Below are positions 1 to 6,447 of a DNA stretch of 8,394 bases, one piece after another. Under the pieces are notes generated by a model, which did no database searches, was not told the origin of the DNA, and saw nothing but the letters and a program-made list of their open reading frames with translations. The number at the start of each line of letters is the position of its first letter. Position 1 is the first letter of the stretch. The stretch comes from Pseudomonadota bacterium (GTDB lineage Bacteria > Pseudomonadota > Gammaproteobacteria > Burkholderiales > Thiobacillaceae): positions 1-8,394 of the forward strand of contig JAJYXA010000549.1 of assembly GCA_021791235.1 (NCBI GenBank). The letters run 5' to 3'. The position numbers and the translations under genes were made by a program.

Positions 1-987
1 GATGGGCAGCGGCAGCGAAATCGACAGGAGGAATTTGTTGTCACCCTGGTCATAGTGGTATCCGGGGCCGATGTCGATCGCGGGATACTGCCGCGCAACC
101 GCCAGACGCAAGGCAGCCTCCGCCGCAGCGTAGTGCGCGAGGGCGGCCAGTAGATCGGGCCGCGTCGTCAGCGCGGCGTGGATTAGCGCTTCAAGCTTGC
201 CCGGCTGTCGCGGCTGGGAGAGCCCCGACATGTCCAGTTCGACGCCGTCGAGCGCTGTCGCCGGCAAGCCGAGCGCGGCCGTCAGGCCGGCACGCGCGAG
301 CCGTGTCGCCCGGCGATCCGCGGCAAGCTGGAGCTCGGCCTGGTTTTGCGCGAGCGTTGCCGTGGTCAGTGCCGCCGCCGAGACCATGCCCGCCTGGTAG
401 CGCTGCTCGACCGCTTCGCGATACCGGCTCGCAAACGAAGCCCTCTGGGCAGCGAGAGCGGCGGCCCGCTGGGCGGACCACACGCCGAGTAAGGCCGTCC
501 GTACCTCGGCGCGCAGTTGCCACGCGGTGACAGCGATCGCCTGCCGCACCTCCGCGGCCTGGGCGCGTGCCCGGGCGATTCGCGCGGGACGGGCTCCATA
601 GGGCTGGATCAAGAAAGTGACGATTGGCCCGACCGTCCACGGCGAGGCGATGGTCGTCGTGTCATAGGTCGGCGCGATGGACAAGGTCGGATTGGGCAGC
701 GCCGCCGCGGTCGTCTCTCCCGCTCGGGCTTCGCGCAGCTTCGCCGTGGCAAGCGGCATGTCCGGCCGCTCGTAGATGGCCGCCAGGGTCAGCGTGTCGA
801 GATTCCAGCGCAGCGGGCCGGCACGGTGCTGCTCGGCCGCGAGGAAGCGCAGCAAGCGGGGATCGGACAGGCCGCGTCGGCTCAGTGCCGCCGCAGTCTT
901 TGCCGGATTCAGCGGGCGCGGCGTGTAAGTCGCGCAGCCAGCAAGCAGCGCCGAGACGAACACAGCGGTCGACAATCGGATCTTCAT
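1..987 (-). CDS. TolC/CusC-family outer membrane efflux lipoprotein (3' end off window)
   Basis: This is the outer membrane channel of a tripartite (probably RND) export system; it would join an inner-membrane pump and periplasmic adaptor to the outside. The frame is open from the ATG at 987 to the left edge, giving 329 residues; CusC/CzcC-type proteins are usually about 400-480, so the C-terminal part is missing from the window. The N-terminus is a lipoprotein signal with lipobox LLAGC and acylated Cys18. Residues 60-300 have the alternating helical, Ala/Arg/Gln-rich character of the outer membrane efflux repeat, with the family-typical LPNPT (97-101) and SPWT (115-118) stretches and a G-A-R sequence near 131 where relatives have GKR. 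It starts 67 bases after the upstream kinase gene ends, in the same direction. No clear Shine-Dalgarno sequence precedes the ATG, and tandem ATGCG units give two out-of-frame ATGs just upstream. The family call is firm; a metal substrate is inferred from the neighbours only. Confidence 0.88.
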   Translation of the reverse strand, partial: MKIRLSTAVFVSALLAGCATYTPRPLNPAKTAAALSRRGLSDPRLLRFLAAEQHRAGPLRWNLDTLTLAAIYERPDMPLATAKLREARAGETTAAALPNPTLSIAPTYDTTTIASPWTVGPIVTFLIQPYGARPARIARARAQAAEVRQAIAVTAWQLRAEVRTALLGVWSAQRAAALAAQRASFASRYREAVEQRYQAGMVSAAALTTATLAQNQAELQLAADRRATRLARAGLTAALGLPATALDGVELDMSGLSQPRQPGKLEALIHAALTTRPDLLAALAHYAAAEAALRLAVARQYPAIDIGPGYHYDQGDNKFLLSISLPLPI

Positions 988-1054
988 CGCATCGCATCAC
1001 GAGAGGAAAAGCCTGATGCTAGGGACGCGGATGTCGTTTTTTTGTCGTCGGCCC

Positions 1055-2329
1055 TCAGCAGTCCTTGCCGTGGATCCGCAGGTCCAGCCGCACGTGCAGC
1101 TCGCCCGCGTCGTTGTGCGCGTGCGCGAGGGTCCAGCCCAGCCTTTCGCACAGCTGCCGCACGAGGTACAGTCCGAGGCCGGCGCCGCGGACGCGACCGG
1201 CCTCGGCGAGCACAAGCGAGCGGTACAGGCGGGCGATGGCGTTCGGATCCAGCGGCTCCCCCCGGCTGTCGATCGAAAAGATCCCATCGCGAAGCGAAAT
1301 TTGCAAATGGCCGGTCTGGCTGTGCTCGATAGCGTTGCGCACGAGGTTGCCGAAGACCATCGCGGCAATCGCCGGCGCCACGCGCACCGATGTCGGCTCG
1401 ATCGGTCCCACGTCCAGCGTCAACGGCTTGCCCTCAAGCAGCGGCCGATAGTCGGCGATCAGGTCGGGCAACCAGTCCTGCAGCGCCAGCGGCGCCGTGG
1501 CGGCTGGCGGCGACGGTTCCTTGGCTAGCTGCAGCAGCGCCCCCAGCGTGCCCTGCATGCCATCGACGGTGTGGCGGATGCGCTGCAAGGCGCGCCGGCC
1601 TTCGGTGCCGAGCGGTTCTGCCTCCAGCACCTGCGCGGCGCCCGCAATCACCGCGATCGGGGTGCGCAGCTCGTGGCTCGCCGTGTCGATGAATTCGCGT
1701 TCGCGCAGGACGAAGCCGTCCAGACGCTGGAGAAAGCCGTTGAAGGCCTCCTCCAGCGCCTGGATCTCCTGCAGCCGAAACCCCGGCGCCAGGCGCGCCT
1801 CCCGACGTGAAGGATCGAGACGGTGCACGCCCTCGACCAGACGCGAGACGGGGCGGAGCAGGCGGCCGGCAAGCCACCAGGTGGCCGCCATCAGCAGGCC
1901 CAAGCCGACGACCAGCACCGCCTCGACCAGGAGCGCCAAGCGCCGCTCTTCGGCGTGCTGCGCTGCGATGTCGACCAGCGCGGCCATGCGGCGCCCCTGC
2001 ACATCCTGCACCAACACTGCATAGGGAAGATTGTCCGGATCGATGTCATCGTACAGGCCCGGCCCGAGACGGCGCACCTCGGGCGGCAAGTCCGCCGCGG
2101 CGGGTGAATCGAGGTCGACCAGGCGTACCTTCGGGAGGATCTTGTCGCCGACCGGAAGGTGTGCCGCCTTCAGGTCGCGCACCATCACGTCGCCGAGCAG
2201 GCTCATCCACACCAGGCGCTCGTGGCGATCGTTCAAGAACGTACCTACCGCGATCAAGGCCGCACTCAGGACTGCCGCGTAGAGCAGCAGCCCGATGGTA
2301 ATGCGCGCACGCAGGCTACTCGTCTTCAT
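1055..2329 (-). CDS. Sensor histidine kinase (HisKA/HATPase), partner of the adjacent OmpR-type regulator
   Basis: This is a 424-residue inner-membrane sensor kinase that autophosphorylates and passes phosphate to the regulator encoded just upstream. Order of parts: transmembrane helix about 11-31; a periplasmic sensor loop of roughly 100 residues (32-130); second helix about 131-152; HAMP-like linker about 153-205; H-box with phospho-acceptor His219 in TASHELRTP; N-box NLVRNAIEH (328-336); a non-canonical G1 box (SRGEPL, about 355-360); and G2 box GAGLGL (382-387). The start at 2329 (MKTSS) is chosen because a basic tail followed by the first helix begins there. The open frame runs further up to 2428, but that part lies inside the regulator gene and looks like its shadow. 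The gene overlaps the end of the regulator by 14 bases, so translational coupling is likely. The sensor loop resembles nothing I can name and lacks the His-rich signature of the CusS-type kinase in this window, so the signal is unknown. Confidence 0.9.
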   Translation of the reverse strand: MKTSSLRARITIGLLLYAAVLSAALIAVGTFLNDRHERLVWMSLLGDVMVRDLKAAHLPVGDKILPKVRLVDLDSPAAADLPPEVRRLGPGLYDDIDPDNLPYAVLVQDVQGRRMAALVDIAAQHAEERRLALLVEAVLVVGLGLLMAATWWLAGRLLRPVSRLVEGVHRLDPSRREARLAPGFRLQEIQALEEAFNGFLQRLDGFVLREREFIDTASHELRTPIAVIAGAAQVLEAEPLGTEGRRALQRIRHTVDGMQGTLGALLQLAKEPSPPAATAPLALQDWLPDLIADYRPLLEGKPLTLDVGPIEPTSVRVAPAIAAMVFGNLVRNAIEHSQTGHLQISLRDGIFSIDSRGEPLDPNAIARLYRSLVLAEAGRVRGAGLGLYLVRQLCERLGWTLAHAHNDAGELHVRLDLRIHGKDC

Positions 2330-3014
2330 GGACGGCATCGGGCGTCGCGGCGAGCCGGTAGCCGACGCGGGGGACGGTATGCAGCAGCTTGCGCGCGAAA
2401 GGCGCGTCAATCGCTCGGCGCAACACATGCATCTGCGAGCGCAGCAGGTCGCGGTCGGGCAGGCTGTCGCCCCAGAGCGCTTCTTCCAGTTGCTCGCGCG
2501 GCACCAGTGCCGGCGATGCCCGCATCAGCACCTCCAACAGGCGGCGACAGGCGGGCTGCAGGGCGATCGGCTGCCCGCGCCGCCATACCTGGGCCGTGCT
2601 CAGGTCCAGCACCAGGTCGCAGACCTGCAATCGGGCATCGGTCGTCTGGCCGCGCGCGCGGCGAATCTGCGCATGCAGGCGCGCCTCCAGCTCGGCAAGA
2701 TCGAAAGGCTTGACCAGGTAATCGTCCGCGCCGATATGCAGCGCCTCGATCTTGTCGCCCGTCTCGCCCTTCGCGGTCATCATCACTACCGGGACGTCCT
2801 TGCGCACGGTCTGGCGCAGAGTCTGAAGGAAACCTGCGCCGTCCATGCGCGGCAGCATCCAGTCGAGCACGATCGCGTCGTAGTCATTATCCGTGGCAAG
2901 CCGCAGGCCGGTGACGCCATCGGGTGCAGCATCCAGGACGTGGCCACGCGCCTCGAAGTAGGCAAACAGATTGGCCACCAGTTCGCGGTTGTCCTCGACG
3001 ACGAGAAGTTTCAT
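2316..3014 (-). CDS. OmpR/PhoB-family response regulator
   Basis: This is a 232-residue DNA-binding response regulator. The receiver domain spans residues 1-115 and has the full active site: acidic pair Glu7/Asp8, phospho-acceptor Asp51 in VLDWMLPRMDG, Thr80 and Lys102 (VKPF). A winged-helix output domain follows at about 125-225 and ends with the family-typical TVPRVGYRL. The ATG at 3014 begins exactly at MKLLVVEDN, the normal start for the family, although no strong Shine-Dalgarno sequence is visible. The stop lies inside the start of the kinase gene (14-base overlap), so the two form an operon that continues into the outer membrane efflux gene. It differs clearly from the second regulator in the window (for example DWMLPRMDG against DVMLPGIDG), so the two pairs are not a recent duplication. 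The target is probably the downstream efflux operon, an inference from order alone. Confidence 0.93.
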   Translation of the reverse strand: MKLLVVEDNRELVANLFAYFEARGHVLDAAPDGVTGLRLATDNDYDAIVLDWMLPRMDGAGFLQTLRQTVRKDVPVVMMTAKGETGDKIEALHIGADDYLVKPFDLAELEARLHAQIRRARGQTTDARLQVCDLVLDLSTAQVWRRGQPIALQPACRRLLEVLMRASPALVPREQLEEALWGDSLPDRDLLRSQMHVLRRAIDAPFARKLLHTVPRVGYRLAATPDAVHEDE

Positions 3015-3302
3015 CGGCAGTCGGCAGCAATAGGGTTTCGGAGCAACGGTACTTTTCGCGCAAATGGATGCGCTTTGCCTGTAAACATTACCCGCAGTGT
3101 CCGGTTCACTTGATGCCCGCCGGCCGGAAAGCCAGTACGGGCTGGGATTTCGAGATGTTCATGGGTGTCCGCGATTTGAATTCCGAACTGTTCACTCGCG
3201 ATGATTCCGCTTTGGACATGGTCTGTCGAGCACGCACAGACCGCAATAGCCCGTCGATGCCGCCCAATCGAAACGGATGGCATCTGCGGCCAACGAGCAC
3301 GC
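3015..3302. other. 288-base intergenic stretch, probable leader of the minus-strand regulator-kinase-efflux operon
   Basis: No convincing gene is present. A minus-strand open frame spans the stretch, but its product has no recognisable domain and unordered composition, and it runs into both flanking genes. The base composition is less GC-rich than the neighbouring genes, as expected of a regulatory or decayed region. The only ordered element I see is GTAA-N3-TTAC at 3081-3091, about 67 bases upstream of the regulator start. I see no terminator hairpin with a T-run after the SHOCT gene, so read-through from the cupredoxin genes remains possible. Confidence 0.5.
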
Positions 3303-3548
3303 TCAGGCAAGGTCGCGCTTTTTCTGCTCGAACTCTTCCTTCTCGATCTCGCCGCGGGCGTAGCGCTCCCTGAGGATGTCCAGCGCCGTCTTCTCCCGGC
3401 TCCGCCCGGCGGACGCGCCCCATCCCCAGGTGCCCTTCACCAGCGCGACGATCCCGATGATCAGAAAAATCCAGAACAGCGACATGCCCATCATGCCGAA
3501 GCCCATCCAGCCCCAGCCGCCGTGATAATTGCCCATGTAGCCCCACAT
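3303..3548 (-). CDS. Small membrane protein with C-terminal SHOCT domain
   Basis: An 81-residue protein. Residues 1-22 are rich in Gly, Trp, Met and Tyr; one hydrophobic helix lies at about 22-38; a short Gly/Trp/Ser linker follows; and residues 53-81 form a SHOCT motif (short C-terminal domain, with ILRERYARGEI and the EEFEQKK repeat). SHOCT domains are oligomerisation or tethering helices of unknown biochemical role, often at the end of small membrane proteins, and such proteins occur beside copper-resistance genes. An AGGAG ribosome-binding site lies 7 bases before the ATG, and the gene starts 22 bases after the cupredoxin stop on the same strand, so the two are almost certainly co-transcribed. 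The Met/His-bearing N-terminus (several Met plus His9) could bind copper, but this is speculation. Confidence 0.88.
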   Translation of the reverse strand: MWGYMGNYHGGWGWMGFGMMGMSLFWIFLIIGIVALVKGTWGWGASAGRSREKTALDILRERYARGEIEKEEFEQKKRDLA

Positions 3549-3555
3549 TGCCGTT

Positions 3556-3560
3556 CTCCT
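3556..3560 (-). promoter_or_regulatory. Ribosome-binding site of the SHOCT gene
   Basis: Minus-strand AGGAG, 7 bases before the ATG at 3548. It is the best Shine-Dalgarno match among the minus-strand genes here and fixes the start of the small SHOCT protein. Confidence 0.75.
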
Positions 3561-3570
3561 CGTCAGAAAG

Positions 3571-4017
3571 TTATTCGACCACGATTTTCCCCTTCATGCC
3601 GGCTTCCATGTGGCCGGGCACCAGACAGGCAAAATCGACCGTCCCCGGCCGGTCGAATTGCCAGACAATACTCCCTTGCTGGCCGGGTTTCAGCGCGACC
3701 ATGTTGGGTTCGGCATGCTGCACGCCGGGCATCTGGCGCATCATCTCGGCGTGCTCCTCTAGTTCCTTCATGGAGCCGATCACCATTTCGTGCGGTATCT
3801 TGCCGGCGTTCCTGACGAGGAAGCGGATCGTTTCGCCCGCCTTGACCTTGATCCTGTCCGGTGTGAAGCGCATCGAGTCACTCAACACTATCTTAACGGT
3901 AGCGCCGACGCTGGCGGGATCGCCGGCCTGCCCCATGCGGCTGGCGTGTCCGCCGCCCGCCAGTGCCAAGCCGGGCAACAACCCGGCAATCAGAATCGAA
4001 AGTAGCTTCTTCATCAT
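3571..4017 (-). CDS. Periplasmic CopI-like cupredoxin, copper tolerance protein
   Basis: A 148-residue exported blue-copper-type protein. A signal peptide (MMKKLL, hydrophobic core, ALA at 18-20) is followed by a Gly/His/Met-bearing segment and a single cupredoxin domain at about 38-148. A complete type 1 copper site is visible: His76 (in IPHEM), then Cys131, His136 and Met141 in C-x4-H-x4-M spacing. Residues 88-106 add further His and Met (HAEMM, QHAEPNM), giving possible extra copper sites. The family matches the plastocyanin/azurin-like proteins of betaproteobacterial copper operons, including CopI, which protects periplasmic targets from copper. The frame can also start at GTG 4023 or ATG 4014; I prefer ATG 4017/4014 because the signal peptide begins there and a weak GACGGG lies just upstream. 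It is first in its operon, followed by the SHOCT gene, and is divergent from the CusR/S-type genes across a shared regulatory region. Confidence 0.9.
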   Translation of the reverse strand: MMKKLLSILIAGLLPGLALAGGGHASRMGQAGDPASVGATVKIVLSDSMRFTPDRIKVKAGETIRFLVRNAGKIPHEMVIGSMKELEEHAEMMRQMPGVQHAEPNMVALKPGQQGSIVWQFDRPGTVDFACLVPGHMEAGMKGKIVVE

Positions 4018-4230
4018 ATACACCCGTCGAATTGAAGAACCGGCCCCATGCCTGGCCGCATCGTCTGCAGAAACCTGAAGCCATGCCGCGACAGCCTCGT
4101 TTCACTGCGCACCTATTTTCCGCTATGCCGACTAACGGGAAACTGACTCGCGCATTACATTTCGGTAATTTTCGCGGCCCGTTCCCGTGCCGGTGCAAAA
4201 TGGCGGAGCGAGTTGCGCGGGAGATCGGGC
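4018..4230. promoter_or_regulatory. Divergent promoter region between cupredoxin and heavy-metal regulator genes
   Basis: The 213 bases between the two divergent start codons contain no gene. They hold the palindrome described separately (4154-4169). Reading minus, AAAATA at 4114-4119 with TTTCCC 17 bases upstream (4137-4142) is a possible weak promoter for the cupredoxin operon. Reading plus, CAAAAT at 4196-4201 is a possible -10 for the regulator gene with no good -35. Poor -35 boxes on both sides of a central palindrome fit activator-dependent promoters, but the boxes are weak and assigned by eye. Confidence 0.4.
4154..4169. promoter_or_regulatory. Candidate operator, palindrome ATTAC-N6-GTAAT
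   Basis: The sequence ATTACATTTCGGTAAT is an exact inverted repeat with 5-base arms and a 6-base spacer. It is AT-rich within GC-rich surroundings and lies in the gene-free divergent region, 62 bases before the regulator start and 137 bases before the cupredoxin start. Regulators of the CusR/CopR/PcoR group bind AT-rich dyads upstream of the -35 in comparable divergent copper loci. Assignment to the adjacent regulator is inference. Confidence 0.5.
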
Positions 4231-4908
4231 ATGAGAATTCTGGTCGTGGAAGACGAAGCCAAAACCGGGGATTACCTGAGACAGGGCTTGAGCGAGGCCG
4301 GCTACGTCGTCGACCTGGCCCGGACCGGCCATGACGGTCTGCATCTGGCTACGAGCGAGGCCTACGACCTGGCGGTGCTCGACGTGATGCTGCCCGGCAT
4401 CGACGGCTGGCAGGTGCTCGCGGGCATCCGCCGGGCGGGCAAGGAAATGCCGGTGCTCTTCCTGACCGCCCGGGACGAGGTCGATGACCGGGTCAAGGGA
4501 CTCGAACTCGGGGCGGACGACTATCTGGTGAAACCCTTCGCCTTTGCCGAACTGCTGGCCCGCGTCCGGTCCCTGCTGCGGCGCGGCGGCAGGCCCAAGG
4601 AGTCCGAGTGCCTGCGCGCCGCCGACCTGGAGCTCGACCTGCTGCGGCGCCGGGTGGCGCGATCGGGCAGGAAGATCGATCTGACCGCCAAGGAGTTCTC
4701 GCTGCTGGAACTGCTGCTGCGGCGCCAGGGCGAGGTGCTGCCCCGCTCGCTGATCGCCTCGCAGGTGTGGGACATGAACTTCGACAGCGACACCAACGTG
4801 ATCGACGTCGCGATCCGGCGGCTGCGCGCCAAGGTGGATGACGGTTTCGAGCCCAAGCTGATCCGCACCGTCCGGGGCATGGGTTACGTGCTGGAGGCGG
4901 CCGGATGA
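4231..4908 (+). CDS. Heavy-metal response regulator, CusR/CopR/IrlR group
   Basis: A 225-residue OmpR-family transcription regulator. The receiver domain (1-115) has Glu8 and the adjacent acidic residues, phospho-acceptor Asp51 in [12 protein letters not shown], Thr79 and Lys101 (VKPFAF). The winged-helix DNA-binding domain (about 125-222) contains [12 protein letters not shown], the [13 protein letters not shown] stretch and the terminal [11 protein letters not shown], all hallmarks of the metal-responsive CusR/CopR/PcoR/SilR/IrlR group. The ATG at 4231 is preceded by GGGAG at good spacing, and MRILVVEDE is the usual beginning. The stop codon overlaps the kinase start as ATGA. Family knowledge plus the divergent cupredoxin gene makes copper or silver the most likely stimulus; cobalt-zinc-cadmium regulators of the CzcR type are close relatives and cannot be excluded. 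Confidence 0.95.
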   Translation: MRILVVEDEAKTGDYLRQGLSEAGYVVDLARTGHDGLHLATSEAYDLAVLDVMLPGIDGWQVLAGIRRAGKEMPVLFLTARDEVDDRVKGLELGADDYLVKPFAFAELLARVRSLLRRGGRPKESECLRAADLELDLLRRRVARSGRKIDLTAKEFSLLELLLRRQGEVLPRSLIASQVWDMNFDSDTNVIDVAIRRLRAKVDDGFEPKLIRTVRGMGYVLEAAG

Positions 4909-6293
4909 GCCTGGTCGGACGCCAATCGATCACGCTGCGGCTGACCCTGCTGTTCGCGTCGGTGTCGACGCTGGTATTGCTGCTCTTGGGTTTGCTGATC
5001 GGCTCGCTGGTCGAGCGGCACTTCGAGATGCTGGACATGGACCTGCTCTCCGGCAAACTGGAGTTCATCGGCCACACCCTGAAGGGCATCCATTCAGACG
5101 GCGAGCTGGCGCGGCTGCCGGGACAGTTGCAGGACTCCCTGGTGGGACAGCGCGGCCTGGCGGTGCTCGTTCAAACGCCGGGCGGCCGAACCCTGTATGC
5201 GACGGCAGGCGCGAACTTTCCCGGGGCGCTGCTCGCCGACGCCCGGGCCAGGATCCTCCGCCCGACGCTCTGGAGCGGCCCGCAGAGCCAGCGCTATCGC
5301 GGCATCGCCGCCGCAACCCCGACCGGCATAGCGGGCGCGGCGCCCTTGCTCGTGGCGGTATCCACCGACCTCGCGCACCACGAGCATTTCATGCGCTCGT
5401 TTCGGATAACGCTGTGGACGGCCATGGGTCTGGCGGCGCTGGCGACCGGCTTGCTCGGCTGGGTGGCGGCGCGGCGCGGACTGGCGCCGCTGCGGGAGAT
5501 CCGTCGCAGCGTCGCGGGCATCACCGCGAACCGCCTCGACCAGCGGCTGTCGGCGGCCGCCATTCCCGTCGAGTTGGCCGAGGTGGCACAGACCCTGAAC
5601 GAGATGCTGGCCCGGCTCGAACAATCCTTCCGGCGGCTGTCCGATTTTTCCTCGGATCTCGCCCACGAATTGCGCACGCCGGTGAGCAATCTGCTGACGC
5701 AGACCCAGGTCACGCTGTCCAGGACCCGGACGCTGGCCGAATACCAGGACGTGCTGGCCTCCAATGCGGAAGAGTTCGAGCGTCTGTCGCGGATGATCGC
5801 GGACATGCTGTTCCTCGCCAAGTCGGACAACAGCCTCATCGTCCCGCATCGCGAGCGGGTCGACCTGGCGGCGGAGGCGTGCAGCCTGCTGGAATTCTAC
5901 GAAGCCTGGGCCGAGGAGAAGGGCGTGAGTCTCGACTGCTCCGGCAGCGGCTCGGTCTTGGGCGACCGCCTGATGCTGCGTCGCGCCGTCAATAATCTCT
6001 TATCGAACGCGCTGCGCCATACGCCGGATGGGGGACGGATAGCGGTGCAGGTCGAGGCCGACGAGGGGGCCATCGTCCTGTCGGTGGCAAACACCGGAGA
6101 GACCATCGCCCCCGAGCATCTGCCGCGCCTGTTCGACCGCTTCTACCGGGCGGACGCGTCCCGGCAGCATCACGGCGAGGGCGCAGGACTGGGACTGGCC
6201 ATCACGCGTTCGATCGCGCACGCCCACGGCGGCGAGGCGAGGGTCCGTTCGGAGGCGGGCGTCACGAGCTTCGAGCTCCGGCTTCCGCTCTGA
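4905..6293 (+). CDS. Heavy-metal sensor histidine kinase, CusS/CopS group
   Basis: A 462-residue inner-membrane sensor kinase, the normal length for CusS/CopS. First helix about 12-34; periplasmic sensor domain about 38-165; second helix about 167-190; HAMP about 190-243; H-box with His254 in [11 protein letters not shown]-box [10 protein letters not shown] (363-372); G1-type ANTGETI (395-401); and G2 GEGAGLGL (424-431). In the sensor domain a His-Phe pair (39-40) follows the first helix, and a His cluster HHEHF (158-162) precedes the second helix. Both ends of the periplasmic loop are where CusS and CopS place their Ag(I)/Cu(I)-binding histidines, so monovalent copper or silver is the expected ligand. 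The ATG overlaps the regulator stop by four bases, indicating coupled translation. The 3' end abuts a decayed receptor gene on the other strand, and I see no terminator. Confidence 0.95.
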   Translation: MSLVGRQSITLRLTLLFASVSTLVLLLLGLLIGSLVERHFEMLDMDLLSGKLEFIGHTLKGIHSDGELARLPGQLQDSLVGQRGLAVLVQTPGGRTLYATAGANFPGALLADARARILRPTLWSGPQSQRYRGIAAATPTGIAGAAPLLVAVSTDLAHHEHFMRSFRITLWTAMGLAALATGLLGWVAARRGLAPLREIRRSVAGITANRLDQRLSAAAIPVELAEVAQTLNEMLARLEQSFRRLSDFSSDLAHELRTPVSNLLTQTQVTLSRTRTLAEYQDVLASNAEEFERLSRMIADMLFLAKSDNSLIVPHRERVDLAAEACSLLEFYEAWAEEKGVSLDCSGSGSVLGDRLMLRRAVNNLLSNALRHTPDGGRIAVQVEADEGAIVLSVANTGETIAPEHLPRLFDRFYRADASRQHHGEGAGLGLAITRSIAHAHGGEARVRSEAGVTSFELRLPL

Positions 6294-6302
6294 ACGCGAC
6301 CA

Positions 6303-6419
6303 GACGACCACGCCCATCTTGACGAGCTTCTCCCGGGTCTTGGGATCGTTCAGCGCCTTGACGATCTCGGCACTGAGCCGGTCCACTATCGCCTTGGGCG
6401 TCTTGGCCGGCGCCAGCTC
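6303..6419 (-). pseudogene. 3' remnant of a Bug/TctC-family tripartite tricarboxylate receptor gene
   Basis: Minus-strand translation gives ELAPAKTPKAIVDRLSAEIV followed by KALNDPKTREKLVKMGV. This is the characteristic 'xAPAxTPxxIVxxLxAEIxKALxDPxxxxxLxxxG' segment near the C-terminus of periplasmic Bug (Bordetella uptake gene) solute receptors, which are normally about 320 residues. Only about 39 codons are recognisable. No start codon or N-terminal two thirds exists upstream, where the DUF3443 gene ends, and the frame runs into the antisense of the kinase after 6300 without the rest of the C-terminus. It is in the same reading frame as DUF3443, separated by that gene's TGA. It is a genomic scar, not a functional gene. 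The family call rests on remembered motif resemblance. Confidence 0.65.
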
Positions 6420-6435
6420 GCCGGAATCCAGGCTT

Positions 6436-6447
6436 TTGAGCGCTCAA
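6436..6447. repeat. 12-bp perfect palindrome TTGAGCGCTCAA over the DUF3443 stop codon
   Basis: An exact self-complementary dodecamer containing the TGA stop of the DUF3443 gene (6444-6446) and lying next to the receptor remnant. It could be a rearrangement junction, a protein site or chance; it has no loop and no following T-run, so it is not a typical terminator. Confidence 0.35.

Noticed and set aside
1037..1043. T7 run as a rho-independent terminator
   Set aside because: No stable GC-rich hairpin precedes it on the plus strand, and no plus-strand gene ends there. On the minus strand it is an A-run between genes of one operon.
517..1332. Plus-strand open frame of 271 codons opposite the efflux channel and kinase genes
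   Set aside because: It spans the boundary of two real minus-strand genes and encodes an Arg/Gly-rich product with no recognisable motif.
2330..2428. Extension of the minus-strand kinase by 33 residues at its N-terminus
   Set aside because: The extension lies fully within the regulator coding sequence and is Cys/Pro/Arg-rich without family likeness. The start at 2329 gives a normal kinase N-terminus.
3011..3310. Minus-strand 99-codon open frame filling the gap before the regulator
   Set aside because: No domain, no ribosome-binding site, and it overlaps both flanking genes in other frames. Treated as intergenic.
4213..4230. Upstream TTG start for the heavy-metal regulator
   Set aside because: The ATG at 4231 has a good ribosome-binding site and begins exactly at the conserved receiver N-terminus; the extra residues have no family counterpart.
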